From Candidatus Acidianus copahuensis (GTDB lineage Archaea; Thermoproteota; Thermoprotei_A; Sulfolobales; Sulfolobaceae): 64,000 nucleotides of DNA. Below, piece by piece: positions 53,155 to 61,833 of this stretch. Both the position numbers and the translations under genes were made by a program. How positions within the stretch are numbered: position 1 is the stretch's first letter; the number at the start of each line of letters is the position of its first letter. The notes under the pieces are model-generated. The model saw nothing but the letters and a program-made list of their open reading frames with translations, was not told where the DNA came from and ran no database searches. The stretch covers positions 1-64,000 of the forward strand of contig NZ_JFZT01000047.1 in assembly GCF_000632495.1 (NCBI RefSeq), in the 5' to 3' direction.

Positions 53155-53799
53155 TCACCTTTTCCTTGCCCAATCTATAGGAGTAACAAACCTATATGTA
53201 TTATAAAGAGCCATATATCCAGCATCAATGAAATTCTCCGTAGTTCGTGTTTCACCATTACTAAAAGACCAAATATCCTTAATACCCGCATAATTAAGCA
53301 ACACTTTAAGTACTCCACCTACTACTAAACCAGTTCCTTTAGGAGCTGGCCTAAGTTCAACCTTTACACTTCCAGCCATTCCAGAGACAGAAAATGGTAA
53401 ACTATGAGGTTCACCACAAGTACATTCCCAACTACCACAACCTCTTCTTACTGGTATTATCTTCATCTTCGCGTCTCTTACAGCCTTCTGAATAGCAACC
53501 CTTAACTGCTTAGCTTTCCCCTTTCCAATTCCAATATAACCGTCATAATTGCCCATGATTACTAGTACCTTATACCTTGATAACTCACCGGCATCAGTTT
53601 GCTTCTGAACCATTTTTATATCAACTACCTCATACTTTAGATTAGGAAGTAAAGCGTCTATTATCTCTGGCTCGTTTATAGATAAATTCTTCTCAAATAT
53701 TTCCTTTATTGATGTAATTTTCCCTTCTTTGACTAACTGTCCTACTTTAGTTCTTGGCTTCCATTCCTCAATATTTGATACAGGAACCTCTTCAGCCAT
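53155..53799 (-). CDS. rps5: 30S ribosomal protein S5
   Basis: 214 residues from ATG 53799, 5 nt after GGTGA. WKPRTKVGQLVKEGKITSIK, VLVIMGNYDGYIGIGKGKAK (dsRNA-binding core), VRRGCGSWECTCGEPHSLPF and RPAPKGTGLVVGGVLKVLL are characteristic. The three Cys in GCGSWECTCG could hold a metal. Confidence 0.96.
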   Translation of the reverse strand: MAEEVPVSNIEEWKPRTKVGQLVKEGKITSIKEIFEKNLSINEPEIIDALLPNLKYEVVDIKMVQKQTDAGELSRYKVLVIMGNYDGYIGIGKGKAKQLRVAIQKAVRDAKMKIIPVRRGCGSWECTCGEPHSLPFSVSGMAGSVKVELRPAPKGTGLVVGGVLKVLLNYAGIKDIWSFSNGETRTTENFIDAGYMALYNTYRFVTPIDWARKR

Positions 53800-54385
53800 T
53801 CTTCTCACCTTTCATTTTGCTTAAAACTTCACTAAAATGTGATGGAAGATCTTTTGGATTTAAACCTCTTTGTATGTACTTTGAAAATACTCTGGAAAAC
53901 ATTTCAGGATTCTCCTTCTCTAATTTTTGAGCATAATTAGATATATGTTCACCTTTTAGTCTTGACTCATCGATACCTACATCTCCTATAGGTATATCTA
54001 AACCTGCGTCTATAGCGCCCTTAGCAGCATAGAAAATCCTAGCACCGCTCGTTGGAGTAAATAAACCTATATCCAACACAGCAGATGTTATTCCTTTATT
54101 TTTAGCTCTTATCCCTGCTAAATAACCTGTTAGATATAATGCTGGAGTGTTGTTAGTATCGCCTTTCCAACCATATTTCTTCTGCAATTCTATAGAATGA
54201 GCTGATACTAAAGTCTTATCTCCGGCAGGATCAAAATCTATCACAGAAACTATCCCATAATTATTTGTTATTCTAACTACAAGCCTTCTTGCTCTAGACA
54301 TCACATACGTATATCTTCTGTAATAATTTGTCTTCCCTTCATTCCTTCTCTCAAATTTTAGCTTATAATTTGGACCTAAACCCAT
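53792..54385 (-). CDS. rpl18: 50S ribosomal protein L18
   Basis: 197 residues, the long archaeal form. MGLGPNYKLKFERRNEGKTN, MSRARRLVVRITNNYGIVSV and TPALYLTGYLAGIRAKNKGI bind 5S rRNA. ATG 54385 follows GGATGATAATT, a spacing repeated at the S14 gene; ATG 54394 overlaps the L19e stop and is less likely. Confidence 0.96.
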   Translation of the reverse strand: MGLGPNYKLKFERRNEGKTNYYRRYTYVMSRARRLVVRITNNYGIVSVIDFDPAGDKTLVSAHSIELQKKYGWKGDTNNTPALYLTGYLAGIRAKNKGITSAVLDIGLFTPTSGARIFYAAKGAIDAGLDIPIGDVGIDESRLKGEHISNYAQKLEKENPEMFSRVFSKYIQRGLNPKDLPSHFSEVLSKMKGEKNG

Positions 54386-54390
54386 AATTA

Positions 54391-54843
54391 TCATCCTTTT
54401 ATTTTACCCATTTGTATCAACTGGGCTCTAACCTCATTCAGGTTATTATAAGCCCCACCTTTTGACTTCTTATACATTTGCCTATATGTATGAGAGTCTA
54501 TTACATTGTTATCTCTTAACCACTTAAGATATCTTCTTATTTTTCTTATTTTATTAACCCATAAATGATTACCTTGTCTAGCAGACTTCTTACCATTTCT
54601 ACTTCCTTCGCCTTTTCTCTCACTCTTAAGTTTCATCTTCTTAGATCTTTCCTTAAAGCGACCTCTACTTACACGATGCCCATGCTCAATTATTAATTTT
54701 CCCTCTCTTATCAACTTCCTAACATCAGATCTTGTTAAGGCTTCACTAACTTCATCTAAGTGCTCCTGAGGAATTTTAACGTTATTCTCTCCAACTTTAC
54801 CTATCTTTGCAGCTAGTCTCCTTTGTAACTTTAGATCTGCCAT
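54391..54843 (-). CDS. rpl19e: 50S ribosomal protein L19e
   Basis: 150 residues. ADLKLQRRLAAKIGKVGENN, VRKLIREGKLIIEHGHRVSR, GRFKERSKKMKLKSERKGEG and WVNKIRKIRRYLKWLRDNNV are the conserved L19e segments. The ATG shares a base with the L32e TGA (TGATG), preceded by GGTGA. Confidence 0.96.
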   Translation of the reverse strand: MADLKLQRRLAAKIGKVGENNVKIPQEHLDEVSEALTRSDVRKLIREGKLIIEHGHRVSRGRFKERSKKMKLKSERKGEGSRNGKKSARQGNHLWVNKIRKIRRYLKWLRDNNVIDSHTYRQMYKKSKGGAYNNLNEVRAQLIQMGKIKG

Positions 54844-55244
54844 CAATATTCACCATTAGTTACTTCTATACCAAGTTCCTTTGCTTTATTTATAATTTCC
54901 ATTTTCTTTTTAAGGCCTATCCTGCCATCAATTGTCACTATTACCTTACTTTTTAACTCATTATCTATCCTTTCTAAGTCTCTTAAAGTGGATATCCTTA
55001 GCTGTAAAAGACCTGATGAGTGCAGGTTTCTAATATTTTTAGGCTTTCTATAACCTATCTTAACTAACTTTGGATATCCTCTTAATCCTAATCTTGTCTT
55101 ATTATCAATACCTCTAGGATGTCTCCATTTATCCTGTCTCTCTAACTTAAAGTACCTATCCCAATTATATCTATGAAATTCCGGTAGTATCTTGTTATAT
55201 TTAATCTTTTTATCCCTAATTTCCTTTAATTCTTTGTTTGTCAT
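54843..55244 (-). CDS. rpl32e: 50S ribosomal protein L32e
   Basis: 133 residues. FHRYNWDRYFKLERQDKWRH, PRGIDNKTRLGLRGYPKLVK and GYRKPKNIRNLHSSGLLQL are diagnostic. It overlaps the L6 stop by 4 nt (ATGA). Confidence 0.96.
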   Translation of the reverse strand: MTNKELKEIRDKKIKYNKILPEFHRYNWDRYFKLERQDKWRHPRGIDNKTRLGLRGYPKLVKIGYRKPKNIRNLHSSGLLQLRISTLRDLERIDNELKSKVIVTIDGRIGLKKKMEIINKAKELGIEVTNGEY

Positions 55245-55786
55245 CCAATCACCTCTTTTTTGAATATATAAATACCATCCCCGAAAACTCTTCTATCAAA
55301 CCCAATTATCTTAGAAGCATGCTCTATATTTGCTGCTGTCTGAGCTACCTTCTCTAGGTCTATGCCTTCCACGGTTATATCTTCCCCCTTAACTGTAACT
55401 TTAACACCAGGATATATGCGTGCTCTTCTAACATTTTTCTCACCAATAAGATTTGTTATTTGAAGTTCATTTCCAACTACTTTCACAGAAACAGGGAAAT
55501 GGCTATAGATTATTTTAAGATAATAAGTATAACCCCTCGTTACTCCAGTTATTAAATTCTCTACATGTCTCTTTATTGTATAAACTAAAGACTTTTCCCT
55601 CTTATTTAGAAAACTACCCTCTATTATTAAATAATTATTAGAAACATATACAGTAATACTCTTAGAACTAGGTAGATTTCTCTCAATTTCCCCTTTAGGT
55701 CCTTTAACCTTTATAGAGTTATTATTTACACTAACAGTTATCCCTTCAGGAATTTCAACTTTCTCCAAAATATAGGATGTTAACAC
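55241..55786 (-). CDS. rpl6: 50S ribosomal protein L6
   Basis: 181 residues from GTG, with GGTGATATATC upstream. VEIPEGITVSVNNNSIKVKG and PKGEIERNLPS start the first of two homologous domains; the second has IYSHFPVSVKVVGNELQITN and AANIEHASKIIGFDRRVFGD, GIYIF. Confidence 0.96.
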   Translation of the reverse strand: MLTSYILEKVEIPEGITVSVNNNSIKVKGPKGEIERNLPSSKSITVYVSNNYLIIEGSFLNKREKSLVYTIKRHVENLITGVTRGYTYYLKIIYSHFPVSVKVVGNELQITNLIGEKNVRRARIYPGVKVTVKGEDITVEGIDLEKVAQTAANIEHASKIIGFDRRVFGDGIYIFKKEVIG

Positions 55787-55800
55787 GATATATCACCTTC

Positions 55801-56202
55801 TTAATATACATATCCTAGAGCTATACCCCCTAGCCTGGATCTAGCTGCTTCCTTATGAGACATCACTCCTTTAGGAGTAGACACTAGGATAATCCCAATC
55901 TCTTTCGAGGGAAGATATCTCCTGATATATAGAGGTAAATTTATCATCTCTCTATAGTTTAACGAGTACCTAGGGGTAATTGGACCACAATTATTAACTC
56001 TACCCAATAACTGTACTCTAATTTTACCCCATCTACCATCATCAATATATTCAAATTCTCCAATATATCCTTCTTTCTGCATTGCCCTTAACACACTAAT
56101 TATAAGTTTCGAGGCAGGCATGATCACAGCTAAGTTGTTTCGCCTAATCTCATTATTATATATACTCGTTAACGCATTAGATAAAGTGTTTGAGACAACC
56201 AT
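55801..56202 (-). CDS. rps8: 30S ribosomal protein S8
   Basis: 133 residues from ATG 56202 (MVSNTLSNALTSIYNNEIRR). VLRAMQKEGYIGEFEYIDDG and LPSKEIGIILVSTPKGVMSH, KEAARSRLGGIALGYVY form the archaeal S8 signature. The GTG at 56211 overlaps the S14 stop and is a less likely start. Confidence 0.95.
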   Translation of the reverse strand: MVVSNTLSNALTSIYNNEIRRNNLAVIMPASKLIISVLRAMQKEGYIGEFEYIDDGRWGKIRVQLLGRVNNCGPITPRYSLNYREMINLPLYIRRYLPSKEIGIILVSTPKGVMSHKEAARSRLGGIALGYVY

Positions 56203-56207
56203 GTATA

Positions 56208-56372
56208 TCACCTTAACTTCTTAAATCCCAAAGGTGAAGCTACCTCTCTAAAGCATTGCCTACACAAATAAATATCATACTTCTGAATTACTGAATCTCT
56301 ACTACCACATCTCTTACATACCTGAACTCCTCTTCCGTGTTTCCTTTCCATAGGAGGCTTGTATTTACCCAT
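56208..56372 (-). CDS. rps14: 30S ribosomal protein S14 (zinc type)
   Basis: 54 residues. MGKYKPPMERKHGRGVQVCK then RCGSRDSVIQKYDIYLCRQC and FREVASPLGFKKLR: the CxxC...CxxC zinc-binding archaeal S14. The ATG lies after GGTGATAATT; the gene fits between L5 and S8, its normal place. Confidence 0.96.
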   Translation of the reverse strand: MGKYKPPMERKHGRGVQVCKRCGSRDSVIQKYDIYLCRQCFREVASPLGFKKLR

Positions 56373-56383
56373 AATTATCACCT

Positions 56384-56923
56384 TTAGATAACTGTAACAC
56401 CAAATGTTTCTCTTATAAAGTTCACCGCGTCCTCCTTTGATATTTTATGTCTCCTCGGTACTCTTGCCGTCTTTCTCCTTCTTCTCTCAACTCTATAGCC
56501 TGGCCTCTCTAAAGTGATTGCTACATCCAATCCAAAAACTCCTACATCAGGATCATATCTTGTCCCAGGAATTACAACATGCTCAGCAATACCAAAACTA
56601 ACGTTACCATAGTTATCGAAGCTAGTACTCTTTATACGGTTATTTACAGCTGGTAAAACTCTTCTTAGAAATTCCTCTGCCTGCTCTCTCCTTAATGTCG
56701 CTTTCACTCCAATTATTTGCCCTTTTCTTACACCAAATTCCTTTATAGACTTCTTTGCTATAGTATACACTGGCTTAACTCCTGTTAACTCTTCCAATAA
56801 AGTATATGCTTTTTGAAGCCTTTCTCCAGATTCTCCTAAACCTATATTTACAGTAACCTTAGCCAATTTTACTTTTCTCATCGGATTTTGATTTTTCTCA
56901 ACTATTTCATTTTCTCCTTCCAT
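56384..56923 (-). CDS. rpl5: 50S ribosomal protein L5
   Basis: 179 residues. MRKVKLAKVTVNIGLGESGE, GVKPVYTIAKKSIKEFGVRK, GQIIGVKATLRREQAEEFLR and GIAEHVVIPGTRYDPDVGVF are conserved. It binds 5S rRNA. ATG 56923 is preceded by GGTGTGG. Confidence 0.96.
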   Translation of the reverse strand: MEGENEIVEKNQNPMRKVKLAKVTVNIGLGESGERLQKAYTLLEELTGVKPVYTIAKKSIKEFGVRKGQIIGVKATLRREQAEEFLRRVLPAVNNRIKSTSFDNYGNVSFGIAEHVVIPGTRYDPDVGVFGLDVAITLERPGYRVERRRRKTARVPRRHKISKEDAVNFIRETFGVTVI

Positions 56924-56936
56924 TTACCACACCTTA

Positions 56937-57632
56937 CTATGATGAACTAATTACCATTACGTTCTCCATATTTGTCTCATAGTTTTTATCGCTTGATTTA
57001 AGCTCAACTATAGAATATTTTCTCGTTTTATATGGCAATTTCTTTATTCTCTGTATAGTTCCTTCGACACCTGTATTTTTACCGCCGGTAATTATCGCTA
57101 TAGCACCCTCCTTCAGTGTATATACGGCATCAATTTTGCTATTAGTCAAATTAACCCTAATAGTAGACAAAGTGGGATAATAATTGGAATCATTAGATTC
57201 GACCTGTAAATTAGTACCATCATGCAAATTCAATTGAATCTTTCCATTTTTTACGGACACCTTATTGAGTACCTTCTTTAGCTTATATTGAGCTTCATCA
57301 GAAGAAATCGATCTTGGAGCTATAAACCTAGATTTATCGGGATAAATTACGTAATACTGTTCAGCACTAGGAATAGATACCACATCCATCAAACCGACCG
57401 GAAATCTATAGTCAACTCTCATAATTCCATCAACATAAATTTTCCCATTATATAATATCTTCTTAGCTTCACTCAATGTTAGCGCCACACCTAAATAATC
57501 TCTCAATAATACCCCAAGAGGTATACTACTTCCCGCAGAATGTGGACCAGGAATTGGCCTAACAGTCCATTTATATTCCTTTTTTAAAATTTTTAGAAAT
57601 TTTGGTGATGCAAACCTAGTTACGTGCCCCAT
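56937..57632 (-). CDS. rps4e: 30S ribosomal protein S4e
   Basis: 231 residues from ATG 57632 (MGHVTRFASPKFLKILKKEY), sharing a base with the L24 stop (TAATG). WTVRPIPGPHSAGSSIPLGV, the S4-domain stretch TLSEAKKILYNGKIYVDGIM, and KEGAIAIITGGKNTGVEGTI (KOW) are typical. A longer frame to 57731 runs antisense-free but through L24 and is rejected. Confidence 0.96.
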   Translation of the reverse strand: MGHVTRFASPKFLKILKKEYKWTVRPIPGPHSAGSSIPLGVLLRDYLGVALTLSEAKKILYNGKIYVDGIMRVDYRFPVGLMDVVSIPSAEQYYVIYPDKSRFIAPRSISSDEAQYKLKKVLNKVSVKNGKIQLNLHDGTNLQVESNDSNYYPTLSTIRVNLTNSKIDAVYTLKEGAIAIITGGKNTGVEGTIQRIKKLPYKTRKYSIVELKSSDKNYETNMENVMVISSS

Positions 57633-58003
57633 TATTTCCTCTCCTCTTTTGCTTTTCTTTCTATTGTTTTCTTCCTTCTCTCGTCTGATAACTCTAACTT
57701 GGTAATCTGAACTTTTGATGCATGAACCCAAATATAAACTGGAGTTCCATCAGCCTTCTTTCTAGTTAACCCTTCAATAGCTATTCTTCCACGTTTCAAA
57801 TTCAAAGAGGTAACCTTTCCTTCATACCCAGCATTGTTTCCTCTCATAACCCTTACAGTATCTCCTTTCCTTACGCTTATCCTTTTTATTCCGTATTCTT
57901 TAATTAACTCCATAGTTAACGGAGCGACTACAAGCTTATGCAACTTATGTTTAGATGCATTCAAAACAATTTTTCTTTGTTTTGATGGCTTCATTGAGCT
58001 CAT
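57632..58003 (-). CDS. rpl24: 50S ribosomal protein L24
   Basis: 123 residues. LVVAPLTMELIKEYGIKRIS, VRKGDTVRVMRGNNAGYEGK (KOW motif) and VTSLNLKRGRIAIEGLTRKK identify it. The C-terminus is a charged helix. Confidence 0.96.
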   Translation of the reverse strand: MSSMKPSKQRKIVLNASKHKLHKLVVAPLTMELIKEYGIKRISVRKGDTVRVMRGNNAGYEGKVTSLNLKRGRIAIEGLTRKKADGTPVYIWVHASKVQITKLELSDERRKKTIERKAKEERK

Positions 58004-58013
58004 TATTTTCCCC

Positions 58014-58430
58014 TCAAATAACTATAGTAGCTAGACTAGCTACCTTAGGCCATCTTTCGGCCGCTTCTCTAGCTATAGGACCCCTTATTTCAGTCCCTTT
58101 AGGTGTACCATCAGGATTAACTATTACAACTGCATTGTCCTCAAATGAAATCCATGTACCGTCAGGCCTTCTAAAAGGCATCCTTTGCCTAACTATAACA
58201 GCTCTAAATTTCTGTTTTCTTACTTCAGGAGTTCCCTTCTTTACAGATACTACCACTAAATCTGCAATATTTGCAAAAGGAACTCTTCTAAGTACTCCTC
58301 TATATCCTACTATACCTATAATCATAGCCTCTTTTCCTCCACTATTATCTGCGACGTTAACTCTAGTATTATGCTGAAGCCCTGGTGTAAGACCTTTTCT
58401 GGAACCCAACATCTGAATTTTTTCTGACAT
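58014..58430 (-). CDS. rpl14: 50S ribosomal protein L14
   Basis: 138 residues from ATG 58430 following GGTGAATAAA. GLQHNTRVNVADNSGGKEAM, YRGVLRRVPFANIADLVVVS, VRKQKFRAVIVRQRMPFRRP and GTEIRGPIAREAAERWPKVA are conserved. Confidence 0.96.
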   Translation of the reverse strand: MSEKIQMLGSRKGLTPGLQHNTRVNVADNSGGKEAMIIGIVGYRGVLRRVPFANIADLVVVSVKKGTPEVRKQKFRAVIVRQRMPFRRPDGTWISFEDNAVVIVNPDGTPKGTEIRGPIAREAAERWPKVASLATIVI

Positions 58431-58431
58431 T

Positions 58432-58770
58432 TTATTCACCTACCTTTCCAACAACTACAAAGGACACAGACTTTGAAATGGGTCTAGATTCCGCTATTAT
58501 AACGTTATCTCCTTCTTTTAAATTCAAACATGGAGGAATATGGACGTGAATTCTACTTCTCCTTCTTTCATATCTCTTAAATTTATGATTATAATAGAGA
58601 TAGGTTCTTTCAAATACTCCCATCTTATTTGCCCTATACTTTATCAACTTACCTTCAAGAATTATTCCTCTAACCCTTATTTCACCATGATAAGGACAAT
58701 ACCTATCATCACACTTAGCTGTCGGTCCTTTAACTGACGGAATACCTATATTTTTCATTATCTGACTCAA
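58432..58770 (-). CDS. rps17: 30S ribosomal protein S17
   Basis: 112 residues from TTG 58770, overlapping the rnp1 stop (TTGA); a GTG at 58782 is also possible. CDDRYCPYHGEIRVRGIILE, GVFERTYLYYNHKFKRYERR and IHVHIPPCLNLKEGDNVIIA are the archaeal S17 signatures. Confidence 0.95.
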   Translation of the reverse strand: MSQIMKNIGIPSVKGPTAKCDDRYCPYHGEIRVRGIILEGKLIKYRANKMGVFERTYLYYNHKFKRYERRRSRIHVHIPPCLNLKEGDNVIIAESRPISKSVSFVVVGKVGE

Positions 58771-59030
58771 CCTACACTCCACCTCCTTTTATATATCCTC
58801 TTAATAGGACTACCAACTATCCTACAACCATGAACTATCATATGACTACCTTTAAAATCTAACTGATAAATTCCATTCATCTTGTATATTCGTTTAATTT
58901 TACCTTTATGGTCCCTTATATACAAGAAATTTCTACTCTCAAAAACAATTATACCAGAAATATTAATATAATACGGATTAGAATGATATAAAACGGTTAT
59001 CTTTAAACCTATTAAATCAAGAATTTTCAT
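58767..59030 (-). CDS. rnp1: Ribonuclease P protein component 1 (Rnp1/Pop4)
   Basis: 87 residues, Sm-like fold. LIGLKITVLYHSNPYYINIS then GIIVFESRNFLYIRDHKGKI, and the C-terminal IVHGCRIVGSPIKRIYKRRW match archaeal P29. It is part of tRNA 5'-end processing. It sits between L29 and S17 as in other archaea. It overlaps L29 by 14 nt. Confidence 0.94.
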   Translation of the reverse strand: MKILDLIGLKITVLYHSNPYYINISGIIVFESRNFLYIRDHKGKIKRIYKMNGIYQLDFKGSHMIVHGCRIVGSPIKRIYKRRWSVG

Positions 59031-59259
59031 TGCTTTTAGGTTTCTTGATATTGGAACTTTTATTTTCTCTAGATTTTTGGGCTATTGTAGTCATAATCCT
59101 AGCTATATCCTTCCTCGTATTCTTAATGATAGATGTGTTTTTAAGAGTACCTAATCTACTATCTGCTCTGTACTTAAGAAGATCTAATTGCAGTTCCCTT
59201 AATTTCTCGTTAAGCTGATCTAATGACATTTGAGATAACTCCTTATTATTAAGAGGCAT
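59017..59259 (-). CDS. rpl29: 50S ribosomal protein L29
   Basis: 80 residues from ATG 59259, with GGAGGT upstream in the S3 3' end. MSLDQLNEKLRELQLDLLKY and IKNTRKDIARIMTTIAQKSR are the two L29 helices. The C-terminal tail is Lys/Ser/Asn-rich. Confidence 0.94.
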   Translation of the reverse strand: MPLNNKELSQMSLDQLNEKLRELQLDLLKYRADSRLGTLKNTSIIKNTRKDIARIMTTIAQKSRENKSSNIKKPKSNENS

Positions 59260-59923
59260 TACTATCCTGACCTCCTTCATCTATTATTTTCACGTTAGTT
59301 ACAGTTACTCCTTCACTCGTACTAGGTTGAATTTCTTTAATCGAGATCTTATCTATTGGTCTCAAAGGTTTAGTTATTACTACTTCTACTCCATATATAC
59401 CGAGCTTCAAGGTAGCAATAGCTATCGCTCTATCCACCATTTTCTCTAGACTATTCCCTGATTTATAGACAGTACCTTCTTTTAGTTTCTCATATTTAGC
59501 TCTCTCAGACGTTATCTTTCCGCTAACTATAACTTCAGCACCTAATGCGCCAGCTCCCATAATTCTCCTAATTGTAATAAATGCTGCCCTTCTAAAATGA
59601 TAACCTTTTTCCAAAGCAACAGCAAGCCTAAATGCCATCACTCTCGCATTTAATTCAGGGTTATCTACATTAGTGACAGTTATTTGTGGATTCTCTAAGC
59701 TAAAATACCTTTCGAAGACTTGAGCTAACTGCTTAATAGTTCTACCACCTTTCCCTATTATCATTGCTGGCCGTCCTGCATATATTATAATCCTTGTTCC
59801 CATAGGCGTTTTTATTATGTCTACACCCGCATATTCTGCGTTATAAAACTGCTTAGCTAAATACTCATCAACCATTACTTTACTTATAGATTTCTGTAGA
59901 AAATACTTCTTTATATTAACCAT
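59249..59923 (-). CDS. rps3: 30S ribosomal protein S3
   Basis: 224 residues. KVMVDEYLAKQFYNAEYAGV, the KH motif AMIIGKGGRTIKQLAQVFER, FRLAVALEKGYHFRRAAFIT and IRRIMGAGALGAEVIVSGKI identify it. ATG 59923 (TGATG with the L22 stop) or 59926 are both possible; GGTGAG precedes them. Confidence 0.96.
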   Translation of the reverse strand: MVNIKKYFLQKSISKVMVDEYLAKQFYNAEYAGVDIIKTPMGTRIIIYAGRPAMIIGKGGRTIKQLAQVFERYFSLENPQITVTNVDNPELNARVMAFRLAVALEKGYHFRRAAFITIRRIMGAGALGAEVIVSGKITSERAKYEKLKEGTVYKSGNSLEKMVDRAIAIATLKLGIYGVEVVITKPLRPIDKISIKEIQPSTSEGVTVTNVKIIDEGGQDSNAS

Positions 59924-60399
59924 CATACCTCACCTACCATTACTTCTATATTAGAAGTTCTTCTATATTTCGCTGTAGCCCTTCCAAATGCTCTTGGCAT
60001 AAACCTCTTTAAAGTTATACCCTTATGACAAGCTATATGTAAGATCGTTAAACTATCTGCATCAAGACCTTTAGCCACTGCATTACTTTCAGCACTGTTT
60101 AAGACTTTTAATACATACTGTACAGCTTTTACGGGATATCTTCCGTTTTTCACTTTCCATTTACTGGATATATTACTCCTATGAGATGAACCATGCGAAT
60201 ATCTATAAAATGGCAATGCCTCCTCTTTTCTTTCAACCCTCTCTAGGAATTTTTTAGCGCTTTGAAGATTCATACCCCTTACAGCTTTACATACATTATA
60301 CAAATCTCTATAAGAAGCAGGTACTTCCTTTAAGACAGCCTTATACACTTTTTCCTCGTCAACCCCTAGTAAAGGATATTTCCAAGAACCCAACAACAT
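59923..60399 (-). CDS. rpl22: 50S ribosomal protein L22
   Basis: 158 residues. ASYRDLYNVCKAVRGMNLQS, AKKFLERVERKEEALPFYRY and LKRFMPRAFGRATAKYRRTS are the archaeal L22 core that lines the exit tunnel. It is coupled to S19 (TGATG). Confidence 0.96.
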   Translation of the reverse strand: MLLGSWKYPLLGVDEEKVYKAVLKEVPASYRDLYNVCKAVRGMNLQSAKKFLERVERKEEALPFYRYSHGSSHRSNISSKWKVKNGRYPVKAVQYVLKVLNSAESNAVAKGLDADSLTILHIACHKGITLKRFMPRAFGRATAKYRRTSNIEVMVGEV

Positions 60400-60821
60400 C
60401 ACCCTTTCATAGCTAAGAATAGACTGGATCTTGTAGCTTTCAATCCAGGTTCTCCGTGCTCTACTTTCTTTGTTGTTACAGCAAATTCACCTATATAATG
60501 ACCTATCATTTCTGGCAGAATCTGAAATTCAATAAATTCCTTTCCATTATATACACCAAATTTTAATCCAACCATCTCAGGAAATATAATCAAATCCCTT
60601 ACATGTGTCTTAATTGTCCTATCTACTTTACCCTCTCTCCTCATTTTCCTTATTTTCTCTAATAATATTCTTTGCTGATTAGTGAAACCCCTTGTAAGAG
60701 AACGTCTTTGCCTAGATGGTAGCAGCTTCACAAATTCATCCATTGGCATATCCATTAACTCCTGAATTGACTTTCCTCTATATTTAAACCTCTGCCATTC
60801 TACAGGAAACTCAATAGACAT
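60399..60821 (-). CDS. rps19: 30S ribosomal protein S19
   Basis: 140 residues from ATG 60821. FKYRGKSIQELMDMPMDEFV, LLPSRQRRSLTRGFTNQQRI, MVGLKFGVYNGKEFIEFQIL and MIGHYIGEFAVTTKKVEHGE are conserved. Confidence 0.96.
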   Translation of the reverse strand: MSIEFPVEWQRFKYRGKSIQELMDMPMDEFVKLLPSRQRRSLTRGFTNQQRILLEKIRKMRREGKVDRTIKTHVRDLIIFPEMVGLKFGVYNGKEFIEFQILPEMIGHYIGEFAVTTKKVEHGEPGLKATRSSLFLAMKG

Positions 60822-60854
60822 TAAAACCACTCTCTAAATTGATAGTAATAAATC

Positions 60855-61571
60855 TCACTTTCTTTCCCTCCTGCCCGTTCTTCTTGCTGCTATATGTCCA
60901 ACCTTACGACCAGGTGGAGCGTTCCTCGAAACTGTACTTGATCTACTGACACTAGCGTGAAGCCCTCCACCATGAGGATGATCAACAACATTCATTGCTA
61001 CTCCTCTTACTACTGGCCACTTAGTAGCTTTAACTTTATATTTCCAGTATGAAGTACCGGCCTTTAATGCAGGTTTATCTAAAGCTCCAGCACCTGCGAC
61101 TGTACCTACAGTAGCCCTTCCATTCTTACTAACGGACATAATCTTGCCAGAAGGTAATTTTATAAGGACTTTATCACCAGCAACACCCATTACTACAGCA
61201 TAAGAACCAGCAGTTCTCGCAAACTTTCCCCCATCTCCTCTGTATTTTTCAACATTTGATACGATAGCACCTTCTGGTAAAGAGCCAACAGTAACTATAT
61301 TTCCTAGTGACGGAGAAACATTTTCACCGATTTCTATCTTTTGTCCAACAATAAGTCCTTGTACTGCCTGAGTATAAAACACAGTACCGTCATCAAGCTT
61401 TACTTTAGCTAATGGTGCTAACATTCCTGGATTATGCAGTATGTCAATTATCTTAGCTACATGATAACCTGTTATATTAGGATATCTAGCCTTTCCTACT
61501 CTTAACCATCCAGGACTTCTAAAATTAATATTTCCTCTTCCAGCCCTCTGCTGGAGTAAACTTTTACCCAT
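60855..61571 (-). CDS. rpl2: 50S ribosomal protein L2
   Basis: 238 residues. MGKSLLQQRAGRGNINFRSP, KVLIKLPSGKIMSV, ATVGTVAGAGALDKPALKAG and RGVAMNVVDHPHGGGLHASV (catalytic-centre His region) identify it. Confidence 0.97.
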   Translation of the reverse strand: MGKSLLQQRAGRGNINFRSPGWLRVGKARYPNITGYHVAKIIDILHNPGMLAPLAKVKLDDGTVFYTQAVQGLIVGQKIEIGENVSPSLGNIVTVGSLPEGAIVSNVEKYRGDGGKFARTAGSYAVVMGVAGDKVLIKLPSGKIMSVSKNGRATVGTVAGAGALDKPALKAGTSYWKYKVKATKWPVVRGVAMNVVDHPHGGGLHASVSRSSTVSRNAPPGRKVGHIAARRTGRRERK

Positions 61572-61584
61572 TTTTATATCACCT

Positions 61585-61833
61585 TTACAATATACCTAGC
61601 TTTTGTGCTAGGTCTACCGCCTTATATTCTGGTTTTAACCTAATGTAAGCTTTCTTAATACCGGTTGGAGTAATTACTGTATTTATTTTTTCTATTTTAA
61701 CTTCAAAGCTTTTTTCTAATTCAGATTTAATTTGATCCTTTGTAGCTTTTTTATCCACAATTACTACTATAGTATTTGTAGCCTCTATAAGTTTAGTAGC
61801 CTTTTCTGTAGATAAAGTTTCTTTGATTATCAT
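61585..61833 (-). CDS. rpl23: 50S ribosomal protein L23
   Basis: 82 residues. IKETLSTEKATKLIEATNTI, KATKDQIKSELEKSFEVKIE and KAYIRLKPEYKAVDLAQKLG are conserved. It forms the docking site at the tunnel exit. It overlaps L4 by 4 nt. Confidence 0.96.
   Translation of the reverse strand: MIIKETLSTEKATKLIEATNTIVVIVDKKATKDQIKSELEKSFEVKIEKINTVITPTGIKKAYIRLKPEYKAVDLAQKLGIL

Noticed and set aside
57633..57731. 33-codon N-terminal extension of S4e
   Set aside because: It runs through the L24 3' end in another frame; the S4e N-terminus MGHVTRFASP starts at 57632.
57955..58377. 140-codon plus-strand frame opposite L14
   Set aside because: It lies fully antisense to the L14 gene and its composition mirrors that gene; no recognisable domain.
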